From contig CM073537.1 of the NCBI GenBank assembly GCA_037074615.1, positions 14,899,989-14,963,988 of the forward strand: DNA of 64,000 bases, read 5' to 3'. The stretch comes from Leucaena leucocephala. Lineage: Eukaryota > Streptophyta > Magnoliopsida > Fabales > Fabaceae. The translations under genes and the position numbers were made by a program. Of this stretch, positions 1-10,977 are shown piece by piece. The notes beneath the pieces were generated by a model, which ran no database searches, was not told the origin of the DNA, and saw nothing but the letters and a program-made list of their open reading frames with translations. Every line of letters starts with the position of its first letter. The stretch's first letter is position 1.

Positions 1-128
1 CTTTTTGATAACAATGTAATATATATTATGATTATTGCTTTAAATGTTTTATGCAATGTATTAGGCTTAAGGAATATGAATTTATTCATATTCTGTACCG
101 GTCACGGCTCAAAGTTTAGGACGTGACA
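1..128 (+). mobile_element. LTR 3' end, cut by window edge (probable Ty3/gypsy)
   Basis: The end of this sequence (cggctcaaagtttaggacgtgaca) has the same form, on the + strand, as the terminus seen inverted at 10978 and 44973. It stops at 128, directly against a 2OGD exon relic, so it appears to have inserted into that exon. Ends of the type CGTGACA are typical of long LTRs of plant chromoviruses. The family assignment is inference, because no coding region accompanies any copy in the window. Confidence 0.55.
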
Positions 129-208
129 CATAGTCAATGTGAGTATTTCTTTTTTGAGTCTATCATTGGCCTCTGTACACGGCTCTTAAATATTCCATTG
201 TCCATTAT
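129..208 (-). pseudogene. 2OGD relic H: start of a last exon only
   Basis: The minus strand after the acceptor (ct at 209-210) reads as the start of the last 2OGD exon (IMDNGIFKSRVQRPMIDS). The codon that is the third iron ligand, His, in the intact copies is Gln here. The frame hits a stop a few codons later, and the exon is cut off at 129 by an LTR. Sequence from 209 to about 360 matches intron 3 of the other copies, especially next to relic G. No other exon of this copy is present, so it is a dead fragment. Confidence 0.75.
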
Positions 209-360
209 CTATTCACATTGAACAAGGTTCCTTCCATTACGGTTAAAGCATGAATATATAAATTTCAAATAGTTTTAATTAAATGGTTTTAATTATGCCT
301 TCAATAATTTATAATATTATAAATTCAAATAATTGTTAAGATCAAGATAGTATTGAAAAA

Positions 361-2492
361 TAAATATTTATATTTCTTTTTTTTAGTATAAAATTTTTTA
401 GAAAGGGGTTGAGCTCACCCACGAATTCTAATAATCCTGAAGGTGGGTTATGAGAAGTAGGTGATTAAATTCTGTGTCCCTCTGTTTGCTGTCTTTATAT
501 GTCGCTGTTGTGTGGGGAATGTTGGGACAGCATATGTGTGTGTGTGTGTGTGTATGTGATGGCTGTGTTCTTATATATACTGCATATGCATGGCTGAGGG
601 AGCTGTTGTTTGGGGTTAAGAAAACAAAAGAGAGAAGGGAAGGAAAAAGAAGGCTGGATGTGCTGTTTATATATATGTATATATATGCCGCTGTTTTGAT
701 TTAGAAAGAAGAATAAAGGAGGATGTGATTGCTGCTAATATGCATATATATGTATAAATGAATTGGGAAACTAATGGAAGTAAATTGTTGGAATTAAAGA
801 GTAAAAAGGGAAAATGATGTGATTATAGCAAGTCAAGGGGAATGGACATAAATGTGGTAAATTTTATCCTTGTTGGATTATGGAGTTTTGGAAGTGGAAT
901 AAAAAGAAAAATTCTTGAAGATTATTGATTGTGGATACATATTTCATAGAGAGAAATAAAAGAAGTTTAGGTAGATAAATGTCCTATTTTTATGAATGGA
1001 AATATTTGAAATACGTAGAATTGTAAAAGTATATTATAATTGGGATTTGAGTATTAATGTTTTATTTTAGGGAAATCTAGGGATATAAGGAGAGAATATT
1101 GTTCCAACGAATAGAGCTGGAGTAAACTATAACGGAATATTGCAGGTGAGTGAATAATGTCCCCTAAAAATGATATTTTTATCAATAACTTGTTATTTGA
1201 TATGTTTCATTTAAAGTGTTAAAATTTTTAAGTATGATTTGCTAAAGGCGTGATTATATGAAATAATGACTTTGATTAAGATTATTGGTTTCTCTTTCTA
1301 ATTGGTTTATGATATGATTATATTAATGTATGAAAAGGAATAAAGAAAGTTTTGAAAAAGACTATTATAAATGTTATCTTGAGTTGATTTTCACTATGAA
1401 ATATTCTTACATGAATTTTTTTATTTGAATAATTATTTTATATGAATAGAATAAATTTTTTGAGATTTTATTTTGATGATTATGCTAGGGTTTCATGATT
1501 ATGAAATATTATTGGTGAAATTCTTGCATTGGAAAGTGTGGTGATCATTTAATGCTAAATTGACCCCATGTATGCTTGAAAATGTTTTAAAGAGGACCGA
1601 ATACAAAACGCTGGTTATTAATAGCAGTACTGTTAGTCCTTGGTGCACAATGGTTAAAGCCGAGCTTGATGGATATTTGTGAGTCTTGTACTCGCTCCTG
1701 TTATTCGTAGGTCTTGTATAGGCGCCTGTTATTCGTGGGTCTCATATCTGCGCTTGTTTCGTGGCTTCGTGCTACGCTTGGTTATTTACCCTAGTGGACT
1801 GTGTGTCCACGCCTGTTTCTGTGGCCTCAAGCCACCCCGGATTAGTTAGTTACCTTCGTGGACTATGAGTCTACGCTTGTTTTCGTTCTATTGAAGTCCT
1901 ACGGAAAATGATTGTTTTGAAATGATTGTTTTAAATGGATTTCCTGAAATAAAATATTTATTAGAATATTCGTATTTAATTATAAAATGTTATAATTTAC
2001 ATTTAAACGTGATAAAATTGTTTATTTTTGCATTTTAAATTATATGTTTGGGACGTTATTTACAAGTAGATTATTTTAGCTTCAGATAGTGCTGTTGACC
2101 CTATTCCTCCAGCTAAGCAGTGAAGGGCCTCATTGCAGATTCAAAGTAGTGATTTTTGGGCGTATCTTCTTATAATGTAATTATGATTTTATGAAATGCT
2201 TGTATCATTTTGTTGAAAGGATAAATGCTCTACCTGGTCTATAGATACGATTTTGGTTATTATGGAAAACGTCTGCAGGGGATTTAAAACGTTCGCAGTC
2301 TGTTGTAGGATTTTTAGAAGGTCAGTTATATAAAGACGATCTTGCCGAAATTCCTACAGATGACTTGTCTTTTGATTAAAATATAATATATATTATGATT
2401 ATTGCTTTAAACGTTTTATTTAAAGTTTTAAGCTTAAGGAATATCAATTTATTCATATTCTGTACTAGTCACGGCTCTAATTTTGAGTAACA
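361..2492 (+). mobile_element. LTR-like element, about 2.1 kb, probable Ty3/gypsy
   Basis: This stretch shares long blocks with the solo LTR at 10978-14024, here on the + strand. These include the run of Tyr/Arg-poor short repeats around 1640-1880 (gtgggtctc, gtggactgtgtgtccacgc) and the terminal region 2380-2492 ending in a decayed form of the usual terminus. It holds a TG microsatellite at about 536-553. The 5' end is uncertain. It sits immediately after the intron-3 relic of copy H. No gag or pol was seen. The open frame at 474-704 starts with GTG and is part of the repeat. Confidence 0.5.
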
Positions 2493-3214
2493 CTACCCTA
2501 ATCCCTTGATCTATTCTCTCACATCAATATGAATCTGAGCAACATAGAATTTCTTCCCACACCACCTCAATTCACGTGCTCTATAGTGTCTAGGTTTGAA
2601 AAAAAATAATAAAAATTAGTCATTCAGTTCTTTCACTTTTAACTTACTCAGAATCATTCATTTAAATATTATAAGGTATGATTCGATTTTTAAATTTTTA
2701 ACTTGTTTATGACTTAATTCTTTAATTTTTTTACTTTTTATGTTATTATCTTTTTTATCTATCACATATGTGATAAAAATTGCCTCCCACCCAACTCAAC
2801 ATGGATTTTTTTTTATATAAAATTTAATCCTTATAGTATCAGACATTATTAAAAATAACTATATGTGAATTAAAAGTTGAGGAATTATCAACAAATTGTT
2901 AGTTAAAATAGTAATATGAGAAGGATAATATAAATTCGAACCTTAAAAAGCATACTTATTGGAGAAGATGACAACCCTTTGCCTCTTTATTTACCCTATA
3001 TTTGAATTGGAAAAAAAATAGGGAGGAAAGAATACTACAAGAGAAAACTCTAAAAAATAATAAAATTTTTTATCATGTTAAATTTTTTTTTCTAGTATTC
3101 TCTCCCCTATTTTTTCTTTATTTTTCTTTCTATCCAAGCATAACTAATAAAAGGGATTATATCTTTGATTAAATATAAAAATATTGAAGGACTAAAATAT
3201 TAATTTTTTAAAAT
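2493..3214. other. Intergenic DNA with a foldback MITE
   Basis: There is no gene here. At about 2991-3145 the two ends are inverted copies of each other (a stretch like ttggaaaaaaaatagggagg against the complement of cctattttttctt...tatccaagc). The same kind of element recurs at about 6281-6437. The rest is AT-rich and unassigned. Confidence 0.45.
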
Positions 3215-3560
3215 AAGAAAAAATTCCTTCTCTTCTTTGTTTCTTACTCTCCCTTTGTCGTGAGGTTTACCGGGACTCGTATATCTCCTTTGTTTCATTC
3301 AAATTTGGCTTTCAAACAAAGGACCACACGTCAGACGCAAACACGCGAGCGGGACTGAAGTAATGGATCCCCACGTGATATTGAATCTCTCACTCCCATA
3401 CGCTCATACACCAGATGCGACAACAAACACTTATCCATGTCCTTCATAATTGTTTTTTGTTGTTTCTAGACCCATTTCCCACTACAAGTTCAACCGTTTG
3501 TTTCTTGTTCACGGAACTTGGTCGAGATAAAGGGTCATTGGCCAATGAGTTTGACTCAAG
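3215..3560 (+). repeat. Conserved non-coding block shared with 24950-25290
   Basis: This block matches 24950-25290 in the same orientation over about 340 bases. Shared stretches include ctttcaaacaaaggaccaca, a run with cgcagac, and ccactacaagtt. A partial copy lies inverted at about 8460-8560. Next to gene B the block lies upstream of a minus-strand gene; here it lies upstream of the plus-strand gene A, so its orientation relative to the gene differs. The simplest reading is that it belonged to the lost minus-strand gene H. No conserved reading frame spans it. Confidence 0.6.
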
Positions 3561-4050
3561 TTAACTCGAGTTAAACCAGTAATAATTAAAAGAAATATAA
3601 TTTGAAATAAAATATATAGAAAAATGTTTATATTTGATTATCAAAAAATATTTTAATAAAATTAATATTTAAAAATAACCTTTAAACAACACAAATAATA
3701 TATACACTATATATTATCATAAAGAAACCATGGTTTTTACTTCCCTCTTCTTTCAGTTATATATAATAAATATAGGATAATGGACTCGTGAGAGAATATT
3801 TGCATAGAGAGAAAAAAATATCATATGCTAGGAAGCAAGCTTTGCCAGCTCTACAACACGCGTCGTCATATCATTAATGCAAAAATCGAATCTTCCTTTT
3901 CCTTATTTCAGATTGAGTCCACATACTTATCACCTCAAAGTTCAAATGCTTCTCTATTTCATTAAAAACGTGAGAGATAACTCTTATAGTATCTATGAGA
4001 AAAGTCTCCTTGTTTTTAGCGCGTCACATAATAAAGACATGCAAAACAAA

Positions 4051-4076
4051 ACCGCGTCACCGAACAATTATAAATA
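4051..4076 (+). promoter_or_regulatory. Core promoter of gene A (TGACG-type site and TATA box)
   Basis: A TATA box (tataaata) lies at 4069-4076, about 104 bases before the ATG. Just upstream at 4051-4060 is accgcgtcac. Its complement contains TGACG, the core bound by plant TGA-type bZIP factors. The same pair in the same order is found upstream of gene B. The leader between TATA and ATG also holds the shared stretch gagcagatca. Confidence 0.55.
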
Positions 4077-4179
4077 TATGACCATTTGTTGAGCAGATCA
4101 TCAAACTCATTCATTTAATTTATTTATACATTTCAATCTCATCTTCTGCAAATTGAAGGTTCTAATAAGCATTAAAATA

Positions 4180-5628
4180 ATGGGTCGACCTGAGTTATAT
4201 AAGTCTGTGCAAGAACTGGCGTTCTTGGGCGCAGGAGATTTGCCAGAAGAATATATTTACAAAGATGGTGAATTCAGTGCTCTTCTTCCATCTCAGCAGC
4301 TTCCACTCATTGATATTTCTCTTCTTCTGTCTCCTCCCTCACAGCAACAACAGCGAGAATTGGACAATCTTTGCTCTGCTCTCACTTCATGGGGTTGCTT
4401 TCAGGTTCTTCATTCTTTCTTCTGCTTTTCTTTTCCGCTTTCTTCCCTCTGCATCAGTCACTGAACTTCATACTTCTTTCAGTTAGTTGAACCCGGTTTC
4501 TGTTCTTTTCTTTAATGGTCCCATCATGATTTGTTTTTTTATTGGAAATTCAGGCAATAAACCATGGGATGACAAGTGGGTTTCTGGGCAAAGTGAGAGA
4601 AGTTTCAAAGAAGTTCTTTGATCTCCCAATGGAAGAAAAGAGAAAATACGAGAGAGAAGGAAATGATCAAGAAGGATATGGAAGTGGCATATTTTTCAAA
4701 CAAAAACAAAGGATTGATTGGAATGATCGTGTTTTCCTCAAAGTGCATCCTGAGAGCCAAAGAAAATTTAAAGTCTGGCCCCAACAACCCCATGATTTTA
4801 GGGATGTGTTGATAGAATATACGGAGAAAGTAAAGCAGCTAAATGAAGTGATTCTGAAGGCCATGGCTAAGTCATTGAACTTGCATGAGAATAGCTTCTT
4901 GAAGCAATTTGGAGAAACAGACATGATAGCGAGATTCAACTATTATCCTCCATGCACGAGACCTGAACAAGTTATAGGACTGAAGCCTCACGTAGATGGA
5001 TCTGCCCTCACTTTACTTTTGCAGGATGAAAATGTAGAAGGTCTTCAAATCCTGAAAGACAAAAGTTGGCTTAAAGTTCCCATCATCCCTGATGCTCTTG
5101 TTGTCAACGTTGGTGAACAACTTGAGGTAATCATTGTTTATAATAAAATATCTTTTTAAAGTCTCGATTGAGGGGAAAAAGAATTAATTAGAGACATATA
5201 CCTATGGAAGTTTATTACACCTTCTAATTCTAAATTTAAAAGTTATAGAACTAATTTACTTATATTAAAAAGTTTGTTAAATTAGTTATTTGTAGTGAAT
5301 ATATGCTCTTTCTCAATGTAACTAAATGAAATTGTAATATCCATGTGATTTTTTTTCAATATAACTAAATGAACTTGTTTAATGTGAACAGATAATGAGC
5401 AATGGGATATTCAAAAGCCCCATCCACAGAGCAGTGATAAATTCAGAAAAGGAGAGGCTCACAGTGGCCATGTTCTGTGCTCCTAATATGGAAGCAGAGA
5501 TTGGACCGGTTAAAGAAGTAGTTGAGAAGTCAAGGCCAAAGTTATATAAATCAATAAAAAATTATGTTAAGAGCTATTGTCGATACTATCATCAAAATAA
5601 AAGAGTCATTGATGCTATAAGGATTTAA
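4180..5628 (+). CDS. 2-oxoglutarate/Fe(II)-dependent dioxygenase, copy A (SRG1-like)
   Basis: Three exons, 4180-4404, 4554-5126 and 5392-5628, encode 344 residues, close to the family's usual 350. All introns are GT-AG. The product should be a soluble oxygenase using Fe(II), O2 and 2-oxoglutarate. The N-terminal DIOX_N region covers about residues 48-145 and the catalytic 2OG-FeII_Oxy fold about 195-295. Visible residues are the iron triad His221, Asp223 (KPHVDGS) and His278 (SPIHRAV), NYYPPC before them, and Arg288-Leu-Thr290 for 2-oxoglutarate, an RxT in place of the common RxS. The ATG at 4180 starts MGRPELYKSV, matching the other copies. Unlike B, C and E, the PHDFR-DVLIEY junction carries no intron, so intron 2 has been lost exactly. 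It is the only intact + strand copy. The substrate is unknown; the SRG1/codeine-O-demethylase-like class is as far as the sequence goes. Confidence 0.92.
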
Positions 5629-6280
5629 CCTTAGATTGCTTGTTATCTGGCTTATAGAAAATGGGTTGGGAAAAAGTGCACATAAGGAAAAGGATTTTAT
5701 GTTTAGCAAATGAGTAAAACAGCTTTCTATACAAAGAGAGCTTTCTGTATAAGTTGGGCATAGTTTTCTCATTATCAATTCTTTTCTCTTTTTTATTTTG
5801 TATCAATTGACTCTTAGTAAAGTTAGATATTTTCTGAAACTATCAATGTCCTTTATTAGTATTTCATGCTTTTAAGTAGTAGTGTTTTCTTTAAATATTT
5901 ACTCATTACCAAAAGTTGGAGAGAAAAAATTGACTCTAGGTAAATTATACATAGGTTTTGATATGTTTATTTTTTAGCATTATCTTATCCTTACATAGGA
6001 GTACTATTGGCTCAAGCTTTCTTGGGTAACTTAAATTGGATGATGTATCGAATAACAGAATAACATATTGATCGAGATCTTCTGTTGGTTAATAAGTTTT
6101 GACAAGAGATTACTATTATCAAAGTATGGCTATTATGGGCAATTCTGGGTAGGTTTAGCATGCTGATTTCTTGTTATTACCAGAGTCTATCTTCTTGTTA
6201 GGTGCTCAAAAATCTATTGTGAAAATATAAAAGGTTTAATCACATCCAACATCTTGAAATATTTTTCTAATAATACTTAC
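5629..6280 (+). other. 3' flank of gene A
   Basis: This is non-coding. It carries the downstream signature that follows every copy in the array, here on the + strand: a stretch around 6000-6060 (ctcaagctttcttgggtaac) and another around 6090-6190 (gacaagagattac, gtttagcatgctgat). The same signature in other places marks lost genes. No other feature was seen. Confidence 0.6.
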
Positions 6281-6437
6281 CTTGTATTTGGATGTAAAGA
6301 AAATTAGAGAGGAAGTAATACTATAAGGGAAAACTATTAAAAATAATACAATATTTTTACTATTTTATGAAATTTTCCTTTTTAAGTATTTTTTCTTTCG
6401 ATTTCCTCTCATTTTTCTCTCCATCCAAATATAGCTT
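6281..6437. repeat. Foldback MITE, second copy
   Basis: The ends are inverted: tatttggatgtaaagaaaa near 6291 against ctccatccaaatatag near 6420. The middle is AT-rich and has no coding capacity. It is related to the element at about 2991-3145 by its gagaggaa/ttcctctc arms and the central taatactataagggaaaac type sequence. Confidence 0.5.
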
Positions 6438-7520
6438 TAGTGCTTATTTAGCATCATGGTAGGAGGGACTTAACTGGTCTCCTGGGATTAAAAAGCACAT
6501 CATGCCATTTTTTCTTGGGATAAGGGAAAAGGCAGACGCTTTAAAACAAAAAACAAACCAAGCTAGAAGGAATTTAATCCCATACAATCTTTTTCCATAA
6601 GTGTCACAAGATTATATGGGGAATCTTTCAAGAAGAAAGAGCTTGTCAATCTCTTTTTTGCTAAGGCATCAGTAACTTTATTTTTTTTTAATGTTTAGGG
6701 TCACGATGTATAATTGATGGGCTTCATGAAGAAACGCAACTTTTTTCTTAAAGCCATGTTTTGTGGCTTATAGGGTGCATCACAGGCGCAATTAGTATAC
6801 TCTCCCTCTTGTCTAGTGTCATACCCCTTTTGCCCTCCTACCCAAATGTATTTTTTTATGCAAAAATAATAATTAAAATAAAAAATATACCTTTTTATTT
6901 TAAATTTGTTTTTTATATTTGACAAATCAAAATTAAAGGTTATTAATCTTAAAATTTTTAATTAAAATATGGAAGGTATATTTTACAACTTTTCTCAAAA
7001 ATACATTATTTTTCATCTTTTAAATTTAAATTTTAATATTTTTCTTAAAATTATCACATTATATACATATAATGTATTCCCTATGTTCCTTAATATAAGA
7101 TCCAGTTAATTTTTTTATAGATTAAATAAACTAAATAAATCAGTTAATTATGACTAAATCAAATCTCTCGAGACAAATTTATATTATATATTTCTTAATC
7201 TATCCAAATTAATCAACTAATTATTTTATTAGTTATAATTAATTATTTATTTAGTTTCTTTAATCTATAAAAAATATCAAATGGCTCTTATATTAAGGAT
7301 CGGAAGTATTATATTTAATAAAACTCATGTCTTTTAAGTCATTTTACATCTAAACTAGGATTTCAATTATATCATCCAAATAAGTTTCAGTTTGTAAATT
7401 TTAGTTAAAATAAAAGTCTAACCAAACATAAATCTCGTCACTTTTGCTCCAACTTTAATTTGCAAAAGGCCCAGGAATAAAAGTCACTTTTTCCAATGCA
7501 ATCCCAAATAAGCACTTAGT
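6438..7520. repeat. AT-rich region with a nested Stowaway-like MITE
   Basis: At about 7072-7310, inverted ends reading ccttaatataaga and tcttatattaagg enclose AT-rich DNA, typical of Stowaway-like MITEs. Outside it, gtgcttatttag near 6440 and aaataagcac near 7506 form a possible outer inverted repeat, so a second and larger element may contain the first. No gene was seen. Confidence 0.4.
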
Positions 7521-7599
7521 ATTATAAAATTTTTAGTGCATCTAACACCCTAAAATATATCTTAGGAGAATCTAATGTCTTAAGTTTAAAGTCTTGCTA

Positions 7600-8560
7600 T
7601 TGAGAAAATACTTTAAGAGATCTTCCTATATCTTTGGGGATAGTTTTCTAGTACCAATTGACTCAATAAAGTTAGATATGTTATGTAATTATTAATGTCA
7701 TTTAATACTCTGTCTTATCTGTATTATAAGACATTTTAATTAATTCATAATAACAAAAGTTAAAAGTATTAAATTCATTATAAAATCTAAGTATTTTTAT
7801 ATATTTTTTAACTATATTAAACTTTAATATAATATTAATTATTTCTCTCTATCATTATTCTTATTAAATATGAGTGTATATAGAAGAAAAAAATAAATGC
7901 TTATTGAAACTATGAAATGTCTTATAAAAAAGATTAAAAATATCTTCTTTCTCAAAGTATGATTAAAACACGTGACATGTGGGAGCAACACGACACTTGA
8001 ATATTGATGACAAGGCAAAAAAAAATTTTGTTTAAGGTATTCTATAATAAAGATCGATGAGTATTATCTCATGCTTTTAAATAGGACAATTCTCTTGAAA
8101 TATTAACTCATGGAATACTTGCGGTTCTTATAGTTTTCTTCATTAATTTTTAATTTATTATCGATATATTTTTCTCTTATTATTAAATTTTTTAATTTTA
8201 TTCTTTCGTCACAATTAATTTATGTACAAGGATAACAGTGTTAGAGGAGTAAAATTGACTCTTGGTAAAACAAAGATAGGTTTGACATGTTGATTTCTGA
8301 GCGTGAGATTATCCTTACACAATAGTAATATATATGGATTCAAGTTTTCTTTAGTAGCAGAAATTGGATAACGTATTGGATAACTATTGGAGTATTGGTT
8401 GAGATCTTTTGTTTGTTAACAATTTCTCAAAGAAGATGGATGAGTACTATTTGTGTGTGGTTCATTAATTATCACGTCTTGATCTCGCTCCACCTGTACC
8501 CTTCTCGACCGTCTGCGTCTGCCGTGTGGTCCAAATTGGTTGAATGAAACACGTGAGAAG
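7600..8560 (+). pseudogene. Gene-less 2OGD 3' flank and inverted upstream block
   Basis: The stretch 8040-8430 repeats the downstream signature of gene A on the + strand (ttgactcttggtaaa, ggataacgtattggataac, ttggttgagatctt), but no exon lies to its left. Around 8460-8560 comes a partial, inverted copy of the block at 3215-3560 (gtctgcgtctgccgtgtggtcc is its complement). These are therefore the outer parts of a lost plus-strand copy. The old copia element at 8687 follows. Confidence 0.45.
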
Positions 8561-8686
8561 AAGAAATTCAAGTGAATTGAATAAGAAATTTAATGTGGTT
8601 CAAATTGTCTTCTAAGAAGAGAACACGTACGCGCTGGAGCGGGACAAACATTTTTTCTTGATAAATTCAAATTTCAAATACATATT

Positions 8687-9178
8687 TGTTATAAAAATAA
8701 AAAAACAAGAGACTATAAAAAAGGATAACAAGATAAAAATTTAGGGGAGAGAGTAAAAGAGTATTTCTTATTTATATATATATCTTTTATCTTACATATA
8801 CTTTATATGTAATCTCTATTTATAGACCTTCAACTCTTAAAGCTAATCTACAGGGTACAATGAAATAAATAGTAAAATAATGATATTTACAATAAAAAAA
8901 ACTCCTCCAAGCAATTTATTGAGGAGGTTATGAAGTTAAAGACATCAAGACAAAATGAATTCTAAAGGTTGAGGAGTTATGGACATTTATTCTTCAATAT
9001 TCATAATACTCCATTTTGGATAGGGTACAATGAAATAAATAGTAAAATAATGATATTTACAATAAAAAAAACTCCTCCAAGCAATTTATTGAGGAGGTTA
9101 TGAAGTTGAAGACATCAAGACAAAATGAATTCTAAAGGTTGATGAGTTATGGACATTTATTCTTCAATATTCATAATA
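8687..9178 (-). repeat. Left LTR of the old copia element, with internal duplication
   Basis: It starts tgttataaaaat and ends ttcataata. It is longer than the right LTR (319 bases) because a unit of 170 bases is present twice: 8853-9022 and again from 9023 to about 9192. The copies are nearly identical; differences such as gttaaag/gttgaag are visible. The second copy runs about 13 bases past the LTR end, so the duplication arose after insertion. Confidence 0.75.
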
Positions 9179-10977
9179 CTCCATTTTGGATGTCCATAAT
9201 TAATATTGTGCCTCGTTAAAACTTTATTAGGAAAACCTAAATTGGACAAAAACTTAATTAAGGGAAAAGAATACACAATATATATTAAAGTTACATCATT
9301 AAAAACTTTACCAGAAAAATCCAGTAGGAAAAAATATTGGTCAAGAAAAAAAGAGTGCAGCATAATTTTTATCCTTGATAATAACATCATTATTTATCTG
9401 GCCTTTCCAACATCTTTTTCTCAATAGAGTTTACTGTTTTTTCAAATAGATTATACTTTTTGAGCATATCTTCTTTTTAGCCGAACCATGCTTGATCCAT
9501 TGTTATCATATAATATTTTTACATATATTTCTTCAACGTATCTTTTGGATATGTTGAATTATCAACATACTCTTCACTTGCCTTATGCACTACGAAAATA
9601 ACAAAAAAAGTTCTCCTAAAAATCATCATGATATATTTTACAACAACATATTCAATTTGTTCTAAATAAAATGATCTTATATATAATAGCCATATCAAAT
9701 CCAGTTTTATCATCCATTTTTTCACCTAAAAAATAACTTAATGTTGCTAATAAAATTGTAACATCAAATATCAATAAAATATGTAAATATTATCATAACA
9801 TAAATATATGGGACTTCTAGTCCAATAAATTTAATATATTTTTGTATACAAAATGATCATAACAAAAAATCTAACAATTTAAGATCATTATGATATTTTA
9901 TATGCTTCAAATATTTTAAATCCTTAAAAGATTCTCATAAAAAATTTAATATTTAGTGAGCCATATGCATAGACTATAACAATATCTATCAGGTTATATT
10001 TTATTTTCATATACTGCTAGACTAATAATATATGCAAAAAAAATTATTGCATCCATCATAAAATAATATTCATTGTCATAATCATCATTAACTTTTAAAA
10101 AAATCTTTATTTTCACATAAATATTTATATATTTTATAATAATTTTATATTTCAAGTGTTTATACTGTAGATCCATATTTTCACATATTGAAATAATATA
10201 ATTATATTTTCATTACGTTTTTTTAATTTATTTTTTATTTTGGCCAAACACTTCTTTTTCTATCTACTTTACAATATTATCATTTGATCACGTTATATTA
10301 TTATCAAAGTTGTTTTCGATAATTTTATTTTTTTCGGTTCTATTTTCTTATGATATAATTTATTGAATTGTTTTTATTACTTTTTAAGTACTTAAACCTC
10401 TTTTGAGATTTTGTAAGTAATTATATCTTGGTACTCTTATGTAGTAATTGCCTCCTCAATATGATCATCTTAATTATATGATGCAATATTTTTAATATTA
10501 TATTTGGAACCGATTAATCTTTTATGATTTAGGTATGTCTCACTTTCATTTATATTAATTAGAGCATTTTCAGTTAAAATATGAGATTTGATAATTCTCA
10601 TTTAGGTTAGTAATTATGTCTGGCAGATATTTTGTAATATCTTATGAATATAATATTTGATGAACTTCTAGTTCATACTATGATATTTGAGAATTTACAT
10701 TTGATAGTAATAATGCATTCCATATGTTTTTTTTTTCATCTACTGAATTTTTCCCTCTCATATTGGGAAAATTTTGTCGAATGACAATTAACTAATCACG
10801 TAGTATAAATCTCCTAAATTTATTGTTTCCTTTAGAAACATCCTTATGTTTCATTTAAAGACAAACAAGAAGAAGAAAGTTCTTACCCTATATTTATCTC
10901 AACTTTCTTTAAATAGACATCTATGTACATTGTAGTGTATTAATAGAAAAAATTGCACATTTAGAAAAAATCTAACT
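9179..10977 (-). other. Decayed interior of the old copia element, left part
   Basis: This is AT-rich DNA. Stretches near 9190-9260 match the region next to the 3' LTR of the younger copia element. I found no frame with readable integrase or reverse-transcriptase motifs. Short open frames here (for example 9206-9427) start at non-ATG codons and resemble no known protein. Confidence 0.45.

Noticed and set aside
4265..4486. Alternative frames overlapping exon 1 of the 2OGD copies (also at 24281 and 32752)
   Set aside because: The same shadow appears in each copy because exon 1 is conserved; the real frame is fixed by the ATG, the splice sites and the family motifs.
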